Below are positions 45,076 to 56,192 of a stretch of DNA of 64,000 nucleotides, piece by piece. The stretch spans positions 930,001 through 994,000 of the forward strand of contig JBCAMK010000003.1 of the NCBI GenBank assembly GCA_038503065.1, in the 5' to 3' direction. The notes below the pieces were generated by a model that saw nothing but the letters and a program-made list of their open reading frames with translations, made no database searches and had not been told where the DNA came from. Each line of letters starts with the position of its first letter. Within the stretch, counting starts at the first letter, position 1. Origin of the DNA: Paragyromitra xinjiangensis. Lineage: Eukaryota; Ascomycota; Pezizomycetes; Pezizales; Discinaceae. A program made the position numbers and the translations under genes.

Positions 45076-46102
45076 TGTAAGACCGGTCTTGCGCTCTACT
45101 GAATTCTAGCGAATGAACTTTAGATAGCTCTCTAGACTCTGTAACTCGACCGGCTACTATCCGTAGCACAATACCGCAGCGTCACGACAACTTTATGAAC
45201 GCATGAAAGCGACGATAGTTTAAGCGAGATAAGGGTCGGGGCTGTTAAGTTGAAAGAACTTTCTCAATAGGAAGGACACGAGTGTTGAAGCGCGAAGCTA
45301 TCTTTAAACAACTCGATACGATGGAGAATTTATCACGGAACAAAGTATGTTGGTAACAAAATAATATTGATAAAGCCGTTAACTTCCTCGATGATGATCG
45401 ACTCAGAATTGACGTCCAATGCAAGAGTATTTATATCCCGTCCTCTTTACTACTGTGTGTTCTTTGTAGCTTGGGTCGACGGACTAAACTATCTACTATT
45501 ACAAATTGAACTAACTCGCTTATCCATTTATCCGACATCCTATCGGCGAAGCCGTTATCTCCAACTTCCGACGCTTACCCCTCGTTCAGTAATCTTCGGA
45601 TCGCCGTGGCGATGATACGGTTGTGACGGTTGCGTTCGCCCAATCGAGTAGGTGGTTACACGATATCGTTTTGTTGCGACAGCTGGTGTTTGGAGCCCCG
45701 TAGCGTGGGCAGGAGACCTCTGATGACTAATCCGAATAGCCCACGTGACTTGGCGCCCCAAGTTGCCCTATGAAGACCTCTCATACATACCCTCCGGGTC
45801 ACGTTCCGCGGGAAGGGCGCCGTTGACGACCAAAGGGTTACTTTTAGTCTCCGGGACGCGGATATTTTGCGGGTGTCCCCCCTTCTCGATCCAGCGCTGC
45901 CAGCAGCGCAAGCGAAGGCAGGGTAACGGCCGGGTAACCGGGGAAGGCAGGGTAACTGCCTGGGAATAGGCTGGGAAGTCAATAGGAAGCCACTGGGGGG
46001 TCCAACGAAGACGGGAAGGTGACCAAATGGAAGGTAGGGTAACTCCCTACGTAGGTAGGGTAACAGGGAGACCACTGCACGCCTATAGCCATAGGTATAA
46101 CA
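45076..46102 (-). repeat. Gypsy 5' LTR (right copy), 1027 bp
   Basis: It pairs with 35637-36668. On the minus strand it starts TGTTATACC at 46102 and ends CTTACA at 45076. CTCTA follows at 46103-46107. The U3-side 549 bp match the other copy without a difference I could find. Confidence 0.93.
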
Positions 46103-46107
46103 CTCTA

Positions 46108-46888
46108 CCTCAAAAGAAGGCACACCCTACGTCTTATTTCTCTCATCACTTCCGCCAATCCTGCGGCAGCCCGGCTTCCTCCTTCTTTCCCCGCTTATCC
46201 TACTCCGTCACCACTTCTCCGCACTCACCTTCGAGGGTTGGGCCAGAAAAGACCAAGACCATGGAATTCTAAAGCCATATCCAGGGTCAGGCCCCTCCCC
46301 ATCGATCAGATGTGCTATGATATCTCTCCTTTTCTCTCACCTGAAATTCATCCTTTTTTCTCCGGGTTGATTATTGATAAACCCAATCTTACCATTGAAA
46401 AAGCGGCTGTGGCCGCTCTCCCTCACGTTCGAAACAGTCTAATAGAGGACTGGAACGATATTCTTCCTTCTCCCGAATATTATCCCTTTCCTACCACTTT
46501 AAAACCACATCTCTTTATGAGTCTTCCAAGGTTCGCCTCAGGACGAATTCATCAAATGCGCGCCCACAAAAGTTATCTCAGAGCTCACCCCGACTGGGCC
46601 CACTCCCTCCCTCCCTTATGCCGCAGATGCAAATTAGATAACGAAAATATGCATCATGCCATCCTCACATGCCCCCAACGCCAAGAGGAAAGATCCCGAC
46701 ACATTCCCAACATTGTGTCTCTGTCTCCTGACGCCCCCGTCTGGTCAAATATGCCCATGATTATTTCGCTTTCCGAATATATTAAAGCATCCCATACAAA
46801 TTACCCGCCCTCTTGGAACAACTGGGCAGATTTCGTATCAACATCTAGACCCTCAGATATCTTATCTTCGGTGTCTGTTTCCATTTGA
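46108..46888 (+). CDS. LINE ORF2, 3' portion (beyond the Gypsy insertion)
   Basis: This continues ORF2 in the same frame once one copy of CTCTA (46103-46107) is discounted. It has no start of its own, so it is a severed fragment. The most recognisable part is a C-terminal zinc-finger-like motif CRRCKLDNENMHHAILTC (C-x2-C-x8-H-x5-C), near residue 1035 of the joined protein. Similar terminal cysteine motifs occur in many LINEs and are needed for RNA or target recognition. The protein ends PSDILSSVSVSI. Confidence 0.88.
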
Positions 46889-47173
46889 GTTTTCTTACGT
46901 CTTCTTTTATTTACTTTTTAACATTGTTGTTGTTGATTAGTATAACTTCTTTTCTCGGTTGGTTTTATAGGTTATAAGTTTAAATGTTGGTTGGAAAATT
47001 TAAAAAAGTTTTATTTTTTCTCTTTTCTTATGTTAGTTTTGATTTTTTTAAGGAGGGTTGTTGGTTGGGTTTTATTAACGCCATAACTTCGGTTGCATGC
47101 GATATTCTTGTACCTTAAACAATGAAACTATGAGTTAACAAAAAAAAAAAAAAAAAGAATAAAGCAATTGTCA

Positions 47174-49953
47174 ATGATATTGGTTCCATACAAGTGATTC
47201 CCGAATATTCCAGGCTCTACAAGCATACTGTGCAAATCCATTCTACAGGGCGAACTGCTGCCAAAATCCTGCGGCAGCGAGGGACCACCCGCGCCCAGAA
47301 GCTGCCCACTACACCACTTGCTACAGGAGGAAACGACCTCCTCCAGGCGGCCGGGGCGGCTTTATCGATTTTTGCTGATGCAGCGTTCCCTCGGTAACGG
47401 CGCGGCGTTTGGGCCACTAAATTTTAGAAGCACTAAAAACAATTGTAAAAATCTGAAAAAAATTCAGGTTGAAGAGTAATATTAGTAAAGTAATATAGGA
47501 GAAAATCTAATGTGTGCAATTGTTTCTGGTTGCAATAGCCCAGATCTGGTGTTAGGGTTTTGTGCCAGCTTGTGTTGAGGGCTGCGACCAAAATACTTGG
47601 CTGCAAGAATAGAGACACAGCACCAAGCCCGAAAAGTTTATGCAAACCGAACCCAGTAGAGTATACACCAGATATTATACTATCATGCTATAAATTTTCA
47701 ACACATCCTGCTAATGTTTGTTGGGAAAGTTCGGGCGTTGCAATCTGGTCGAAATGCTGCGACGTTACTAAGGGAGCGCCAGTAGGTAGGGAAGCACTGT
47801 ATGTATCTAGAGTAGCAAGTATTTTAGAAGTACACACAAGGACAAAAAAAATAGTTACATGTGTATAAAGGTTTGAGTTACTTACACATTAGCGCATGCA
47901 TCCAGATGCACCTTAATTAGTTTGGGAATGTCACAGGATTACGAACAGGAGCTCTCGCAGCTCGGGTAGACTCGGGCTCGGTACCAAAGAAAACCTAGAT
48001 TTCCGCCAGGGTGGACGGAGAAAAATAAAGTACCTCGAGAAAAGTGCACTTTATATGCAGATCAAATTTTTCCGCAACTCTGTAGAACAGACAATTCTGG
48101 ATGAAGATAGAATATGCGGGGGAGTCCAGCAGCGAGTGAGTGAGTGATTTTGATGCCACACCCGGCGCGCTATGGATTGAACGTTTCGGATTGAACTATG
48201 ATTAGCTGGAGTCTTTTATCTGGTATGAGTAGGTACCTACCTATTGTGGCCTTGAAGGTGCTGCATATGTCCATGTCGACGTAAGATAAAAGAATATGTG
48301 CTCCGGTGGAGCGCTTACGCAGAAACCGGCGAGTTTCAAGAATGATGCGAACTGTCGTGGTCGTGAAAGTTCCGTATTTCGCTGGATTGGCTCTTCTTGT
48401 GGAGATCTGACACGGAATTGAGTTTGTGCTCGGCAGTCAGCTGCTCAATTGTGACAAGTATTTGAAATAGTGACACCAGATAGCTTGGCGGAGTATATAT
48501 AACACTAGCCATCCATGACAGCCTACAGGTTTTCGAGTTCTATTCCATGCAGCTTCTGAATCGGTAAAGCCGCTGATCACACGGGTGAGGGATGCTTTAC
48601 ATGAGTTCAGAGTTCTGTTCGATATGCCAACCTCGGGACGCCAAGAACACCTCACTCAGCGCTTTGGTCAGGTGCATCATTGGCAAAGCATGAAGTATTA
48701 CCCCAGAGTCGTCCGTGCGGTACAGGGAAGCGAAGATATCAATTACTTCAAGCAAAATCCATTCCAGACTCGCGATATTGTTTTGCGGGGTCGGGCTGGG
48801 GTTTAGGATAAAAATTAGAAGAGTTCGTCGCCCCGAATCCCGAGGTTACCGCGGAACAGCCCGGGTCGTAGCTAATCGCTAATTCATTGTTCCGCAAAAC
48901 ATCCGTAAATGGGTTCTCAATCAGCCGTTGGTCTCGGCCTAACCCACATGTATGCGCAAAGTATAATACGTAAACTGACGTCGCAATTGGATGGACCATC
49001 ATTACATCAACCGGTAATCTAGTTGCGGGCAGTAGACCCGTTGATCTACAATGCCGTTTAGTGTTTAATATCGATGCTAGAAAGAAATAATAAGCAAGAA
49101 AATGTGAGTGAAAGATAAGAGAGGGAACAAAAACCTCGAGTTTATTTTTTCGCGAGATGGTCAGTCAAGTTTTCAAAGACTCCAAAGCGATGCGATTAGA
49201 AAAAGCAACTGGGAAAAGCAAAACTCTAAATCAACCTCCATTATGACGATGGAAGGGGTTTAGTCAGTTAGCCGCACAGGGCAACTGCACCAGATCGTAG
49301 ATATCCCACAGCTTCCGCTGAGACAGTGACTGGAGTAGAGTGTGAGACGTTGGTGTGAGACGTCGGGTGTTACCCCCTGTGCTCACGTAGATGTCGGATA
49401 AGCCGTGAAGCCAAAACGTTTCCGGGAAGGTCCGATGTGATGTGGAGTGCTGCCGGCGCCAACAGGGTTCTGTAGATGACCTTGACAAGAATTTCCGACT
49501 GCGGAATCCTCGTTAGTTCCCATATATACCTGCCAGTCCGTTCTTCCCCCGGAGACCTTGACCACTTACTTTATTTATTCGTTACTCAACGACAGCAATA
49601 GACAACGACTCTACGGGTAGTCGCATTTCCCCTCATAGAATATCTCCAATCCTGTCATTCATCTCGCAGTATATATTCTAGAAGCTTCCCCTCGCTACTC
49701 GCATCATTGCATCACTGTATTTAGGCTTTCTTGCTCGTCAAACGCTGCCTAGCACGCTGGATCACAACTACCTAAGCTCTTTCATCCAATTTCGCTTGTA
49801 ATTCTGGAGCTCCTCCACTTCGCCCCCTCGGAAACAAAATGAATTGTCCTACAAGAGATCCTGAACCCACTGGTATGAATGGGATAAACCCGTTTCCTTA
49901 TCCTCTTTTCAACCTCATCAATAAACTACTATCAATCAAGTCCCAGCCCTAAC
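47174..49953. other. No gene recognised
   Basis: This 2.8-kb stretch between the LINE and the ZIP transporter gene holds only short frames. A minus-strand region at 49264-49565 has two overlapping 60-75-codon frames that look somewhat protein-like, but I cannot connect them to a family. Confidence 0.5.
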
Positions 49954-51535
49954 ATGTCTAGCGTTCTAGGGAATCCATGGTTCAACCAGAGCCCACCAGC
50001 CTTCGATAAAGCCCTCACGACAAGATCTTCGCTCGTCTGCGGTTCTGGCCGTATTGAAGATGAAAAATACAACCTGGGCCTCCATGTCATGGCCCTTTTC
50101 CTCATCTTAACCCAAAGTTCGCTCGGTACGTATCCTACCTCCTTTATTCCTTGCCAAGACAAACAAACACAAAGAAAACTCACTAACAAACTCTCCAGCA
50201 TGTGCATTTCCAATTATCGCCAAAAAGTTCCCCCGCCTCCGCATTCCCCCCTCCTTTCTCTTCGGCGCCCGTCACTTCGGTACGGGCGTTCTCATCGCTA
50301 CCGCCTTTGTGCACCTTCTCCCGACCGCTTTTATCTCCCTCACCGATAGTTGTCTTCCGGCATTTTGGAATAAGAAGTACCCGGCTATGGCCGGCGCGAT
50401 TGCCATGCTTGCCGTCTTCTTCGTCACGGGGATCGAAATGCTGTTTACACGTGGCCTTTGCAAGGGTGGATTCTCGGAGTCCGACCACCGCGAGGCAACG
50501 CTCGAGTCTGGGTGCAGGAACAATACGGAAGGTACTGATGAGGCCGATGAGAAGGAGGGTGGGAATGCGGTTGCGGGTACAAGGGCGGGGGTGACGGTGG
50601 TGGTGAATGGGGGCGAGGAGATTGGTGGTGCGGGAGGTGTTGGGAATATTGGGTTTGGGATGGCTGGGAGGAGAAGGAGCAGGAGTCATTCGATGAGCCA
50701 AGGGCTGCAGATGTATGAAGATATGGAAAAGGATAAGAGGGAAAAGGCCAGAGCTGCGCTTGGGCTCGGTGGGGGAATGCTCGGTGCAGGGATGAGATTT
50801 AACAATTCGTCGGATACTATTGCTCAAGTGGATGAGTGTGCAATCGACGACTGCGAGGAAAAAGGAGAATGTGGTATTGAATGTGAGAAGAGGGAGGCGA
50901 AAGAATTTCATGAGGCTGCTACTGCGATTGCTAAGAATGAACGTATTCCTGGAATCAGCGAAAACCTGACACCAGAACAGGTGCACAAGAAGGCATTGCT
51001 TCAGGTTGCGCTTCTTGAGATGGGAATCTTGTTTCACAGTGTATTCATCGGGATGGCTTTGAGCGTCACTGGCGGATCCGGCTTCATCGTTTTGCTGATC
51101 GCTATTACCTTCCATCAAACGTTCGAGGGTCTTGCGCTTGGAAGTCGTATCGCAGTTCTGCAATGGAAGCCAAAGGCGGCACAGCCATGGCTCATGGCTT
51201 TGGCCTATGGTCTTACGTCAGTTTTCCTTTTCCACTGCGCTGGGTATAATTGAATTTGGCGCTAATAGATAAACAGTACCCCTGTTGGCCAAGCCATCGG
51301 TCTCGCAACCCATACTCTCTACAGCCCCCAAAGCCAAACAGGCTTGCTCATGGTTGGAATCATGAACGCTATCTCATCTGGCTTATTGGTGTTTGCCGGT
51401 CTCGTGGAGCTACTCGCGGAAGACTTTCTGAGTGACGAGAGCTGGAGGGTGTTGAAGGGAAAGAGAAGACTTTCGGCTTGCTTTTTTGTGTTTGCGGGTG
51501 CATTTGGTATGGCGTTTGTCGGAGCTTTTGCTTAG
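49954..51535 (+). CDS. ZIP-family zinc/iron transporter, 482 aa
   Basis: Exons 49954-50125, 50199-51216 and 51277-51535 (1449 nt). It moves Zn(II), possibly Fe(II), into the cytosol, probably across the plasma membrane, as in the ZRT1/ZRT2 group. N-terminal helices include NLGLHVMALFLILTQSSL and GVLIATAFVHLLPTAF. The metal-binding helices are GILFHSVFIGMALSV and FHQTFEGLALGSRI (HS..G and HQ..EG signatures). The last helices are PVGQAIGLATHTLY and FAGAFGMAFVGAFA. The variable loop between helices 3 and 4 is unusually long (about 190 aa), rich in Gly, Ser, Arg and acidic residues with a Cys cluster (DECAIDDCEEKGECGIECEK) that may sense or bind metal, in place of the usual His-rich run. Confidence 0.93.
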
Positions 51536-52625
51536 GCGTTTTCCTTATGAGGAGATTTTATTTAATGGGAGAAAGGGGAGGACGAAGTGGTAGTATAGTA
51601 CTGGCAATACCGTTACTTAAGGACTTTTTTCTCTTTTCCTCAGGGTCCTTGGCTGCCTAGTCTACACATAGTCTCTGGGAGACTAGAAGGCTTTGGTGTC
51701 CATGGACGCGGCTGTAGCTGTAGGTTATTATCATGAAAAATACGCTAGAATTAGCATATCCTTTCGTCTGATTTCATGGATACGGTGAATAGTGCCTAGT
51801 GCGTAGGTTGACAGATCCTCTAGTCGCTATTTGATAATCGTAGGGTTAGGGTTTCTCGGATCACATGGCCGCTTCACCACACCCTTCCCCCTCCACTCCG
51901 AAGTAGGTCCTCCGCTTTACCAGAAGTTGACATTCTTATCACTGGCTAATTAGGAGAGCGCCCTCTGGGATATTCCTTCTGTTATAGACTGTTTTACTTG
52001 CTGTTGAAAGAAGAGTTAAGGTGGCTGTTCGATTTGACTCATTATATTAATGGATAGCATTTGATATAGTCCTCTTTGCCGCTCAGTCTCTGCAGCTCGA
52101 TCTCGAAAGTTTTCTCACGATTGGCTCCTAGCGGACTGTTTGGGGTGGCATAAAAATTCTCGTATAGGACATCTTTCGTTACCAAGATATTTTTCATAAG
52201 CGATTTTATATGGAGGCTGTATTTCTAATTACTCTGAAGCCTCCAATATGAGGGGATTAAGAATCTGCACAGATTAGGTGCTATTGCACATGTAATTTTA
52301 TTAAACCACACGCAAAACTAGTGTCTAAGTTCTAGGGAGCTACACATTATGGCGCCGAGTGATTACGCATGATCACTAGTGTCTTAGTTCTTTCCACAGC
52401 ATATTACTGTTCGCTTAACATCACATGCCGTTGGAACGGGTGTTTGCAAATGCAGTAATAGGGGATGTGTCAAAAAAAATCTTGGTTCGTAAAAACGCGC
52501 TTGGAAGGCTCAGAATGTAGTCATCTTATATTTCTTTATTTTCTTTTCTTTACTGGTTTGTGGGGCATATGAATATCATGTATCAAGGCTAACAAGCTTC
52601 TGTTTAGCCTGTAAATTAGCCGAAA
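51536..52625. other. Intergenic, no gene recognised
   Basis: AT-rich. A near-direct repeat ACTAGTGTCTAAGTTCT / ACTAGTGTCTTAGTTCT occurs about 55 bp apart around 52320-52395. Nothing else is recognised. Confidence 0.55.
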
Positions 52626-52627
52626 TA

Positions 52628-52852
52628 CTTAGGTGTTCATTAAATACTGGGAAATTTTGCAACAAGCCACCACCAAACATCATAATGCAACCCCAAATGA
52701 ACAAGATCGATCATGCCATGAAATCTAAACAATGGTTTGTGCTTGATGACCATCGGCTGTGCGTAGTTGCTAGTATCTCGCTGTTGCCTTGAAGCGATTT
52801 TTGGTGGGGCGGGCTTGTTGCAATATTTCCCAGTATTTAATGAACGCCTAAG
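52628..52852. mobile_element. Mariner-like MITE, 225 bp, in the promoter of the next gene
   Basis: The inverted ends are CTTAGGTGTTCATTAAATAC on the left and CTTAGGCGTTCATTAAATAC inward from the right. They continue with GGGAAAT(T/A)TTGCAACAAGCC to about 45-50 bp, with very few differences. TA flanks both sides (52626-52627, 52853-52854). There is no coding sequence. The right end lies 62 bp before the ATG of the F-box/ankyrin gene, so it must lie in that gene's 5' leader or core promoter. Confidence 0.82.
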
Positions 52853-52914
52853 TATGTGTAACCTTAATTTGTACATCACAATCCCAAAACCATCTCCGTT
52901 GCCTCTACGTCGCG

Positions 52915-53529
52915 ATGTCACTACTCTCGTTTCCCAATGAATTACTCCTCCTAGTCGGCGGCTATTGCGACTCTAAAACCCTTCATTCCCTCATTCTTTC
53001 AAACCGCCTATTACACGTCCTCCTCATTCCCGCCCTCCACGAACTCGCCCCACAAGACAAAGGTCATTTCACAGCTCTCACATGGGCAGCATCCCGCGGA
53101 TACCTGCCACTCGTTAAACTCCTCATTGAGCAAGGAGTCGATCTCGAGTGCCGAGACAGTTTTGGGACAACAGCACTTCAATGGGCAGTGATAGATGGAA
53201 ACGAAGCTATGATCAGGACGTTGATTGATGCAGGGGCAGATATACATGCACGTGACCAACATTGGCTGAGGCCAATCGACCGCGCAAGGCAATATGCAAG
53301 GTGGGGTTATTCTAGAATAGATATATACGCATGGGACAAAAGTTATCCGCGGGGACCCCATGACCGCTCAAAGTTGAAGAAAATACCGTACCGGGAGCTC
53401 GGAGGAGCCATCACAAAGTTATTGCTTGAGAGTGGAGCAGACCCTGCGTCGCCGCCACCACCACCGAGAGTTACTCGGCGTCAGCGATTCCGTCGACGGC
53501 TTATGCGACTTTTTGATCGTATCTGCTAG
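52915..53529 (+). CDS. Small F-box/ankyrin-repeat protein, 204 aa
   Basis: It starts MSLLSFPNELLLLVGGYCDS, an F-box-like N-terminus (LPxELL-type) continuing into LILSNRLLHVLLIPAL. Two to three ankyrin repeats follow: TALTWAASRGYLPLVKLLIE, TALQWAVIDGNEAMIRTLID and a diverged third ending AITKLLLESGADP. The C-terminus is strongly basic (RVTRRQRFRRRLMRLFDR). F-box plus ankyrin proteins are an expanded family in ascomycetes and presumably act as Skp1-linked adaptors. It is single-exon. The MITE immediately upstream may affect expression. Confidence 0.85.
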   Translation: MSLLSFPNELLLLVGGYCDSKTLHSLILSNRLLHVLLIPALHELAPQDKGHFTALTWAASRGYLPLVKLLIEQGVDLECRDSFGTTALQWAVIDGNEAMIRTLIDAGADIHARDQHWLRPIDRARQYARWGYSRIDIYAWDKSYPRGPHDRSKLKKIPYRELGGAITKLLLESGADPASPPPPPRVTRRQRFRRRLMRLFDRIC

Positions 53530-54094
53530 AGAGAATACTTCCGAGGGAACTCTGTTCCTTGCATACGAGACCGTAGTTTCGAGCCTGGATCTTCGTTTTC
53601 CGCGAGCCGAACACTAGGAATCGGCTTCGCTTCAACAACTTCGCCTTGCAATATCGACTTGAGCTAAATGCTCTTGGGTTTACTCCCGGCTCGTGGTAGA
53701 ACGATGCTGGATTTGCTATACTGGGTGTAGCAATTGTGTACGACTATGGTGGACAGTTAAACGGAGGTGGGGACCCTGATTCTTGGCGTAGAGGTGGGTC
53801 AGGGTCGTTTCAGGGTTTGTGGGTACTATATTAGAGTTCGTAGTTGAAATTTTATACTTGGTGTCGGGTTGTGAGGGTGTCTTGTCGCTTGTAACTAATC
53901 TTGGATTTGTTCTTGCTTGTACATGTAGTATTTGGATATTAATCATAAGAGTTTATCATGCTTGTAATCGTACATACATTTATAAATGTTCACACCTGTG
54001 TAAATCTAGCTTCTTCTTCCAATGATAGATCTATGGTAGTAGATTTTATACCAGCGAACGAACGTATCAGCACATCACGAGAGATGCAACGTTA
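53530..54094. other. Intergenic, nothing recognised
   Basis: The spacer lies between the convergent ankyrin gene and ATP12 and contains no visible structure. Confidence 0.6.
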
Positions 54095-55212
54095 TCACCT
54101 ATTCCCCGCAACCAGCAATATCGACGCCCCCAGCTGCCTCTTCAGATCCTCTTTCTCTACATCATGAGTATCCTCGACCTCCCCCCATCTCCCTGTCTGA
54201 AACCTCACCTCTACACTCGCCGCCGCCGCCGCTTCGTTGACCCCAAAGATCTTACTTCTCCCCCTCGAGAAATTCATCTCCTCGCTCCACTCCGCAACCA
54301 ACCTCGCCGCTATCAATAAACTCTTACTCGCCAACACAGCTCTCTCAAGTCCAATAAGATCCCAGACTCCCAGCGTCATCACCCACGACTTAATTACATC
54401 TCTCGTCTCCTTCGGCTGCTCCTTCACAGGGATCAGTCCATCATCACCATCAATCGGCACTAGTGTGACACCAGGCCACACATTTATTGTCAAAAACGAA
54501 GTAATAGGCCTCGCGGACTCCTCCTGAAGGTCTCGAAGCGACTTTCTCCCCTCCTCTGGGGGCGTTGTTGGAGCAAAGCAAAGCAAAGTATCAGTATCCA
54601 GATACCGGAGGAGATTCTCAACAATCTCCTCCCGGCTCGCAACACCGCCACTAGCCGCATCTGCGCCGGGGCTTTCTGATGCTTCTAGATCGATTACACG
54701 GGAGGCGAGTTGTGTTAATGGAATTAAGTAGCCTTTTAGTGCATCCGCTGAAGTCCTCAGTCGTGACCATTCCACTGCGATTGCGCCGGCAAGTGTTGGT
54801 TTAGAACGTGGGATCATGAGTGGTCGTTTTGTAGGAGTTTTTACAGGACGTGTGTCGAGGTTTATACTAAGGCCATCTGCGGTTATGATAGTTAGCAGTG
54901 GAATTTGGTGGGTGGCGGGGGTGAAGAACCGTTTGTTTCAATAATTAGTACCTCTTTCCAGAACCGCCCCTTGCCCGCTTGCCCCTTAGCGGCGAGGTCT
55001 TGAGCGGATTCGAGTTTTTGCCGACGTCGCATGTCGGCGATTTCGCCGGCAGGGAGAGGTGGTTTGGGTGGCGGGCCATGAGTTGTTGTAGGGTGGGCTG
55101 TTGCAGCGATGGGGGCGGAGATGTGGAGGCATTGGAAGGCAGAAGGGCGGAAGATACGTATCGAGGGAGAGAGGCGGGTTCTGGTTGAAAGGCGGGGGAG
55201 CAGTCGCGACAT
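54095..55212 (-). CDS. ATP12: ATP12, mitochondrial F1-ATPase assembly chaperone, 354 aa
   Basis: It binds unassembled F1 alpha subunit in the mitochondrial matrix so that the alpha3beta3 ring of ATP synthase can form. Exons 55212-54930 and 54876-54095 (1065 nt). The 53-nt intron uses a GTTCTT donor, the only one keeping the frame. The N-terminus MSRLLPRLSTRTRLSPSIRI is Arg/Ser-rich and amphipathic, a typical matrix-targeting sequence. The family core follows: GRFWKEV, NDGLSINLDTRPVKTP, AIAVEWSRLRTSADALK, IVENLLRYLDTDTLLCFAP, SWVMTLGVWDLIGLERAVLA and LIAARLVAEWSEE. The length fits. The upstream frame extends further without a splice site but is not needed. Confidence 0.93.
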
Positions 55213-55681
55213 GATGAATAGTATTTTGTGATTGTTGGTGGTTGGCTCGGGATTCGATAGTGGAGTTTGGAGGTTGAAAATGTTAACGCACGTCATCTGC
55301 ATGCCAAGACGCCAAGGACGTCGATCACTTTCATGGCTTGTCACTCGGCATTGATTTTCCTTTAGTTGGTGGAGAACTTTTTTCCCTTGTACTTTGGGAT
55401 TTACTCGTTCCCTACTCCCCACTAATAAGTATATTGCTTTGCTTTTCCTTTCATTTTTCGCCTTCGTGACCGGGACCTCGACCATCATCCTGATATGTTG
55501 AGTTGTCGAAATCCTCGAAAAGGGTTTGATCTGTTTCACACGACGCCCATGTCCGCACAGAGCCGTCCAAGTGGCATGATGAATGGTAGTTGATAAAATC
55601 CTCAATGTTTAAGCCTAACCCTATGGGTTTGGTTGAGTCCAGTCTCCTCTCGAATTCACCTTTTAAATAGTTAAGTCTTCA

Positions 55682-56164
55682 TCAAAGTGTTACAAGATCG
55701 GGAAGAGATAACTTACCACACCCTCCTCCGTTAATTCCCTCTAGTGATCTCTCTGTATTGTCGCACTCCCATCCCCTTGCTTCTTCAAAGCCCCTCGCAA
55801 GTTCCACTTTTACCTCACGAAAATCTCTTTCTTGTTCTTCTATCCAAGCTCGTACCTTTTCATATGCCCTATCCAGCTCTTCCTGCCGTATCCATGCGCA
55901 TGCCTCAATGCTCTCATTGGTTATTTCAATCTCGGCCCATACACTATCGATTTGTTCGATCAGTGTGTCGCGCTGAAATTCGGTCTGGGTTATTTCACAT
56001 CTATAGACTTGGCGGAACACATCCCTGAGCTCCAGGGCTTCATTTTTGAGGTATTCGAGGTGGCCAACTAACCATTGATATTCGTCGAAGATAGCCCTTT
56101 CATACGATGAAGATGACTCTGGCGGTGAATATAGTTGGACGGGTGATGAGGGCTGACTGCACAT
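55682..56164 (-). CDS. Hypothetical coiled-coil protein, about 160 aa
   Basis: It begins MCSQPSSPVQLYSPPESSSS, a short Ser/Pro-rich lead. A long charged helix of about 100 residues follows (DEYQWLVGHLEYLKNEALEL, EEQERDFREVKVELARGFEE) with coiled-coil periodicity. No family is recognised. Near the end a GGTAAGTT donor-like site at about 55713 suggests the last residues (GKLSLPDLVTL) may be intron read-through and that a short final exon exists downstream. Confidence 0.6.
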   Translation of the reverse strand: MCSQPSSPVQLYSPPESSSSYERAIFDEYQWLVGHLEYLKNEALELRDVFRQVYRCEITQTEFQRDTLIEQIDSVWAEIEITNESIEACAWIRQEELDRAYEKVRAWIEEQERDFREVKVELARGFEEARGWECDNTERSLEGINGGGCGKLSLPDLVTL

Positions 56165-56192
56165 CTTGGTGGATGATTAAACGTCGAGTTAG

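Larger units (their letters stand above)
35637..46102 (-). mobile_element. Chromovirus-type Ty3/Gypsy LTR retrotransposon, 10.47 kb
   Basis: It is bounded by LTRs 35637-36668 and 45076-46102. The 5-bp duplication CTCTA lies at 35632-35636 and 46103-46107. Genes run on the minus strand: gag (about 44.9-43.2 kb), protease, reverse transcriptase, RNase H, integrase, chromodomain (to 36.82 kb). A purine tract GGAGGGGGATAC directly precedes the 3' LTR (plus strand 36669-36680). Frames are broken by several small indels and by a 2.1-kb insert between protease and RT. It lies inside LINE ORF2 and carries its own insert, so it is the middle layer of a nest. It could only move with proteins supplied by intact relatives. 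Confidence 0.93.
31411..47155 (+). mobile_element. Full-length Tad/I-like LINE, interrupted by a Gypsy insertion
   Basis: The element is flanked by an 18-bp target duplication AGAATAAAGCAATTGTCA (31393-31410 and 47156-47173) and ends in an A tract of 17 (47140-47156), the mark of target-primed reverse transcription. It has a 5' leader of about 125 bp, ORF1 (zinc knuckles) and ORF2 (endonuclease plus reverse transcriptase). Removing the Gypsy element and one CTCTA copy leaves about 5.27 kb with both frames open, so the copy was complete and probably competent when the Gypsy element landed. I see no RNase H domain in ORF2. Two-ORF structure with CCHC ORF1 is typical of the fungal Tad clade. Confidence 0.92.

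Noticed and set aside
49264..49565. Minus-strand region with SLSQRKLWDIYDLVQLPCAA and GHLQNPVGAG
   Set aside because: It reads somewhat like protein, but in two overlapping frames with no clear start, splice or family, so the evidence was too thin to call a gene.
50183..51163. 326-codon minus-strand frame
   Set aside because: It is the antisense shadow of the ZIP transporter exon 2, including its Gly-rich loop.
55213..55605. In-frame upstream extension of ATP12
   Set aside because: Starting at 55212 gives a proper mitochondrial presequence. The extension adds 131 residues not found in ATP12 and lacks features.
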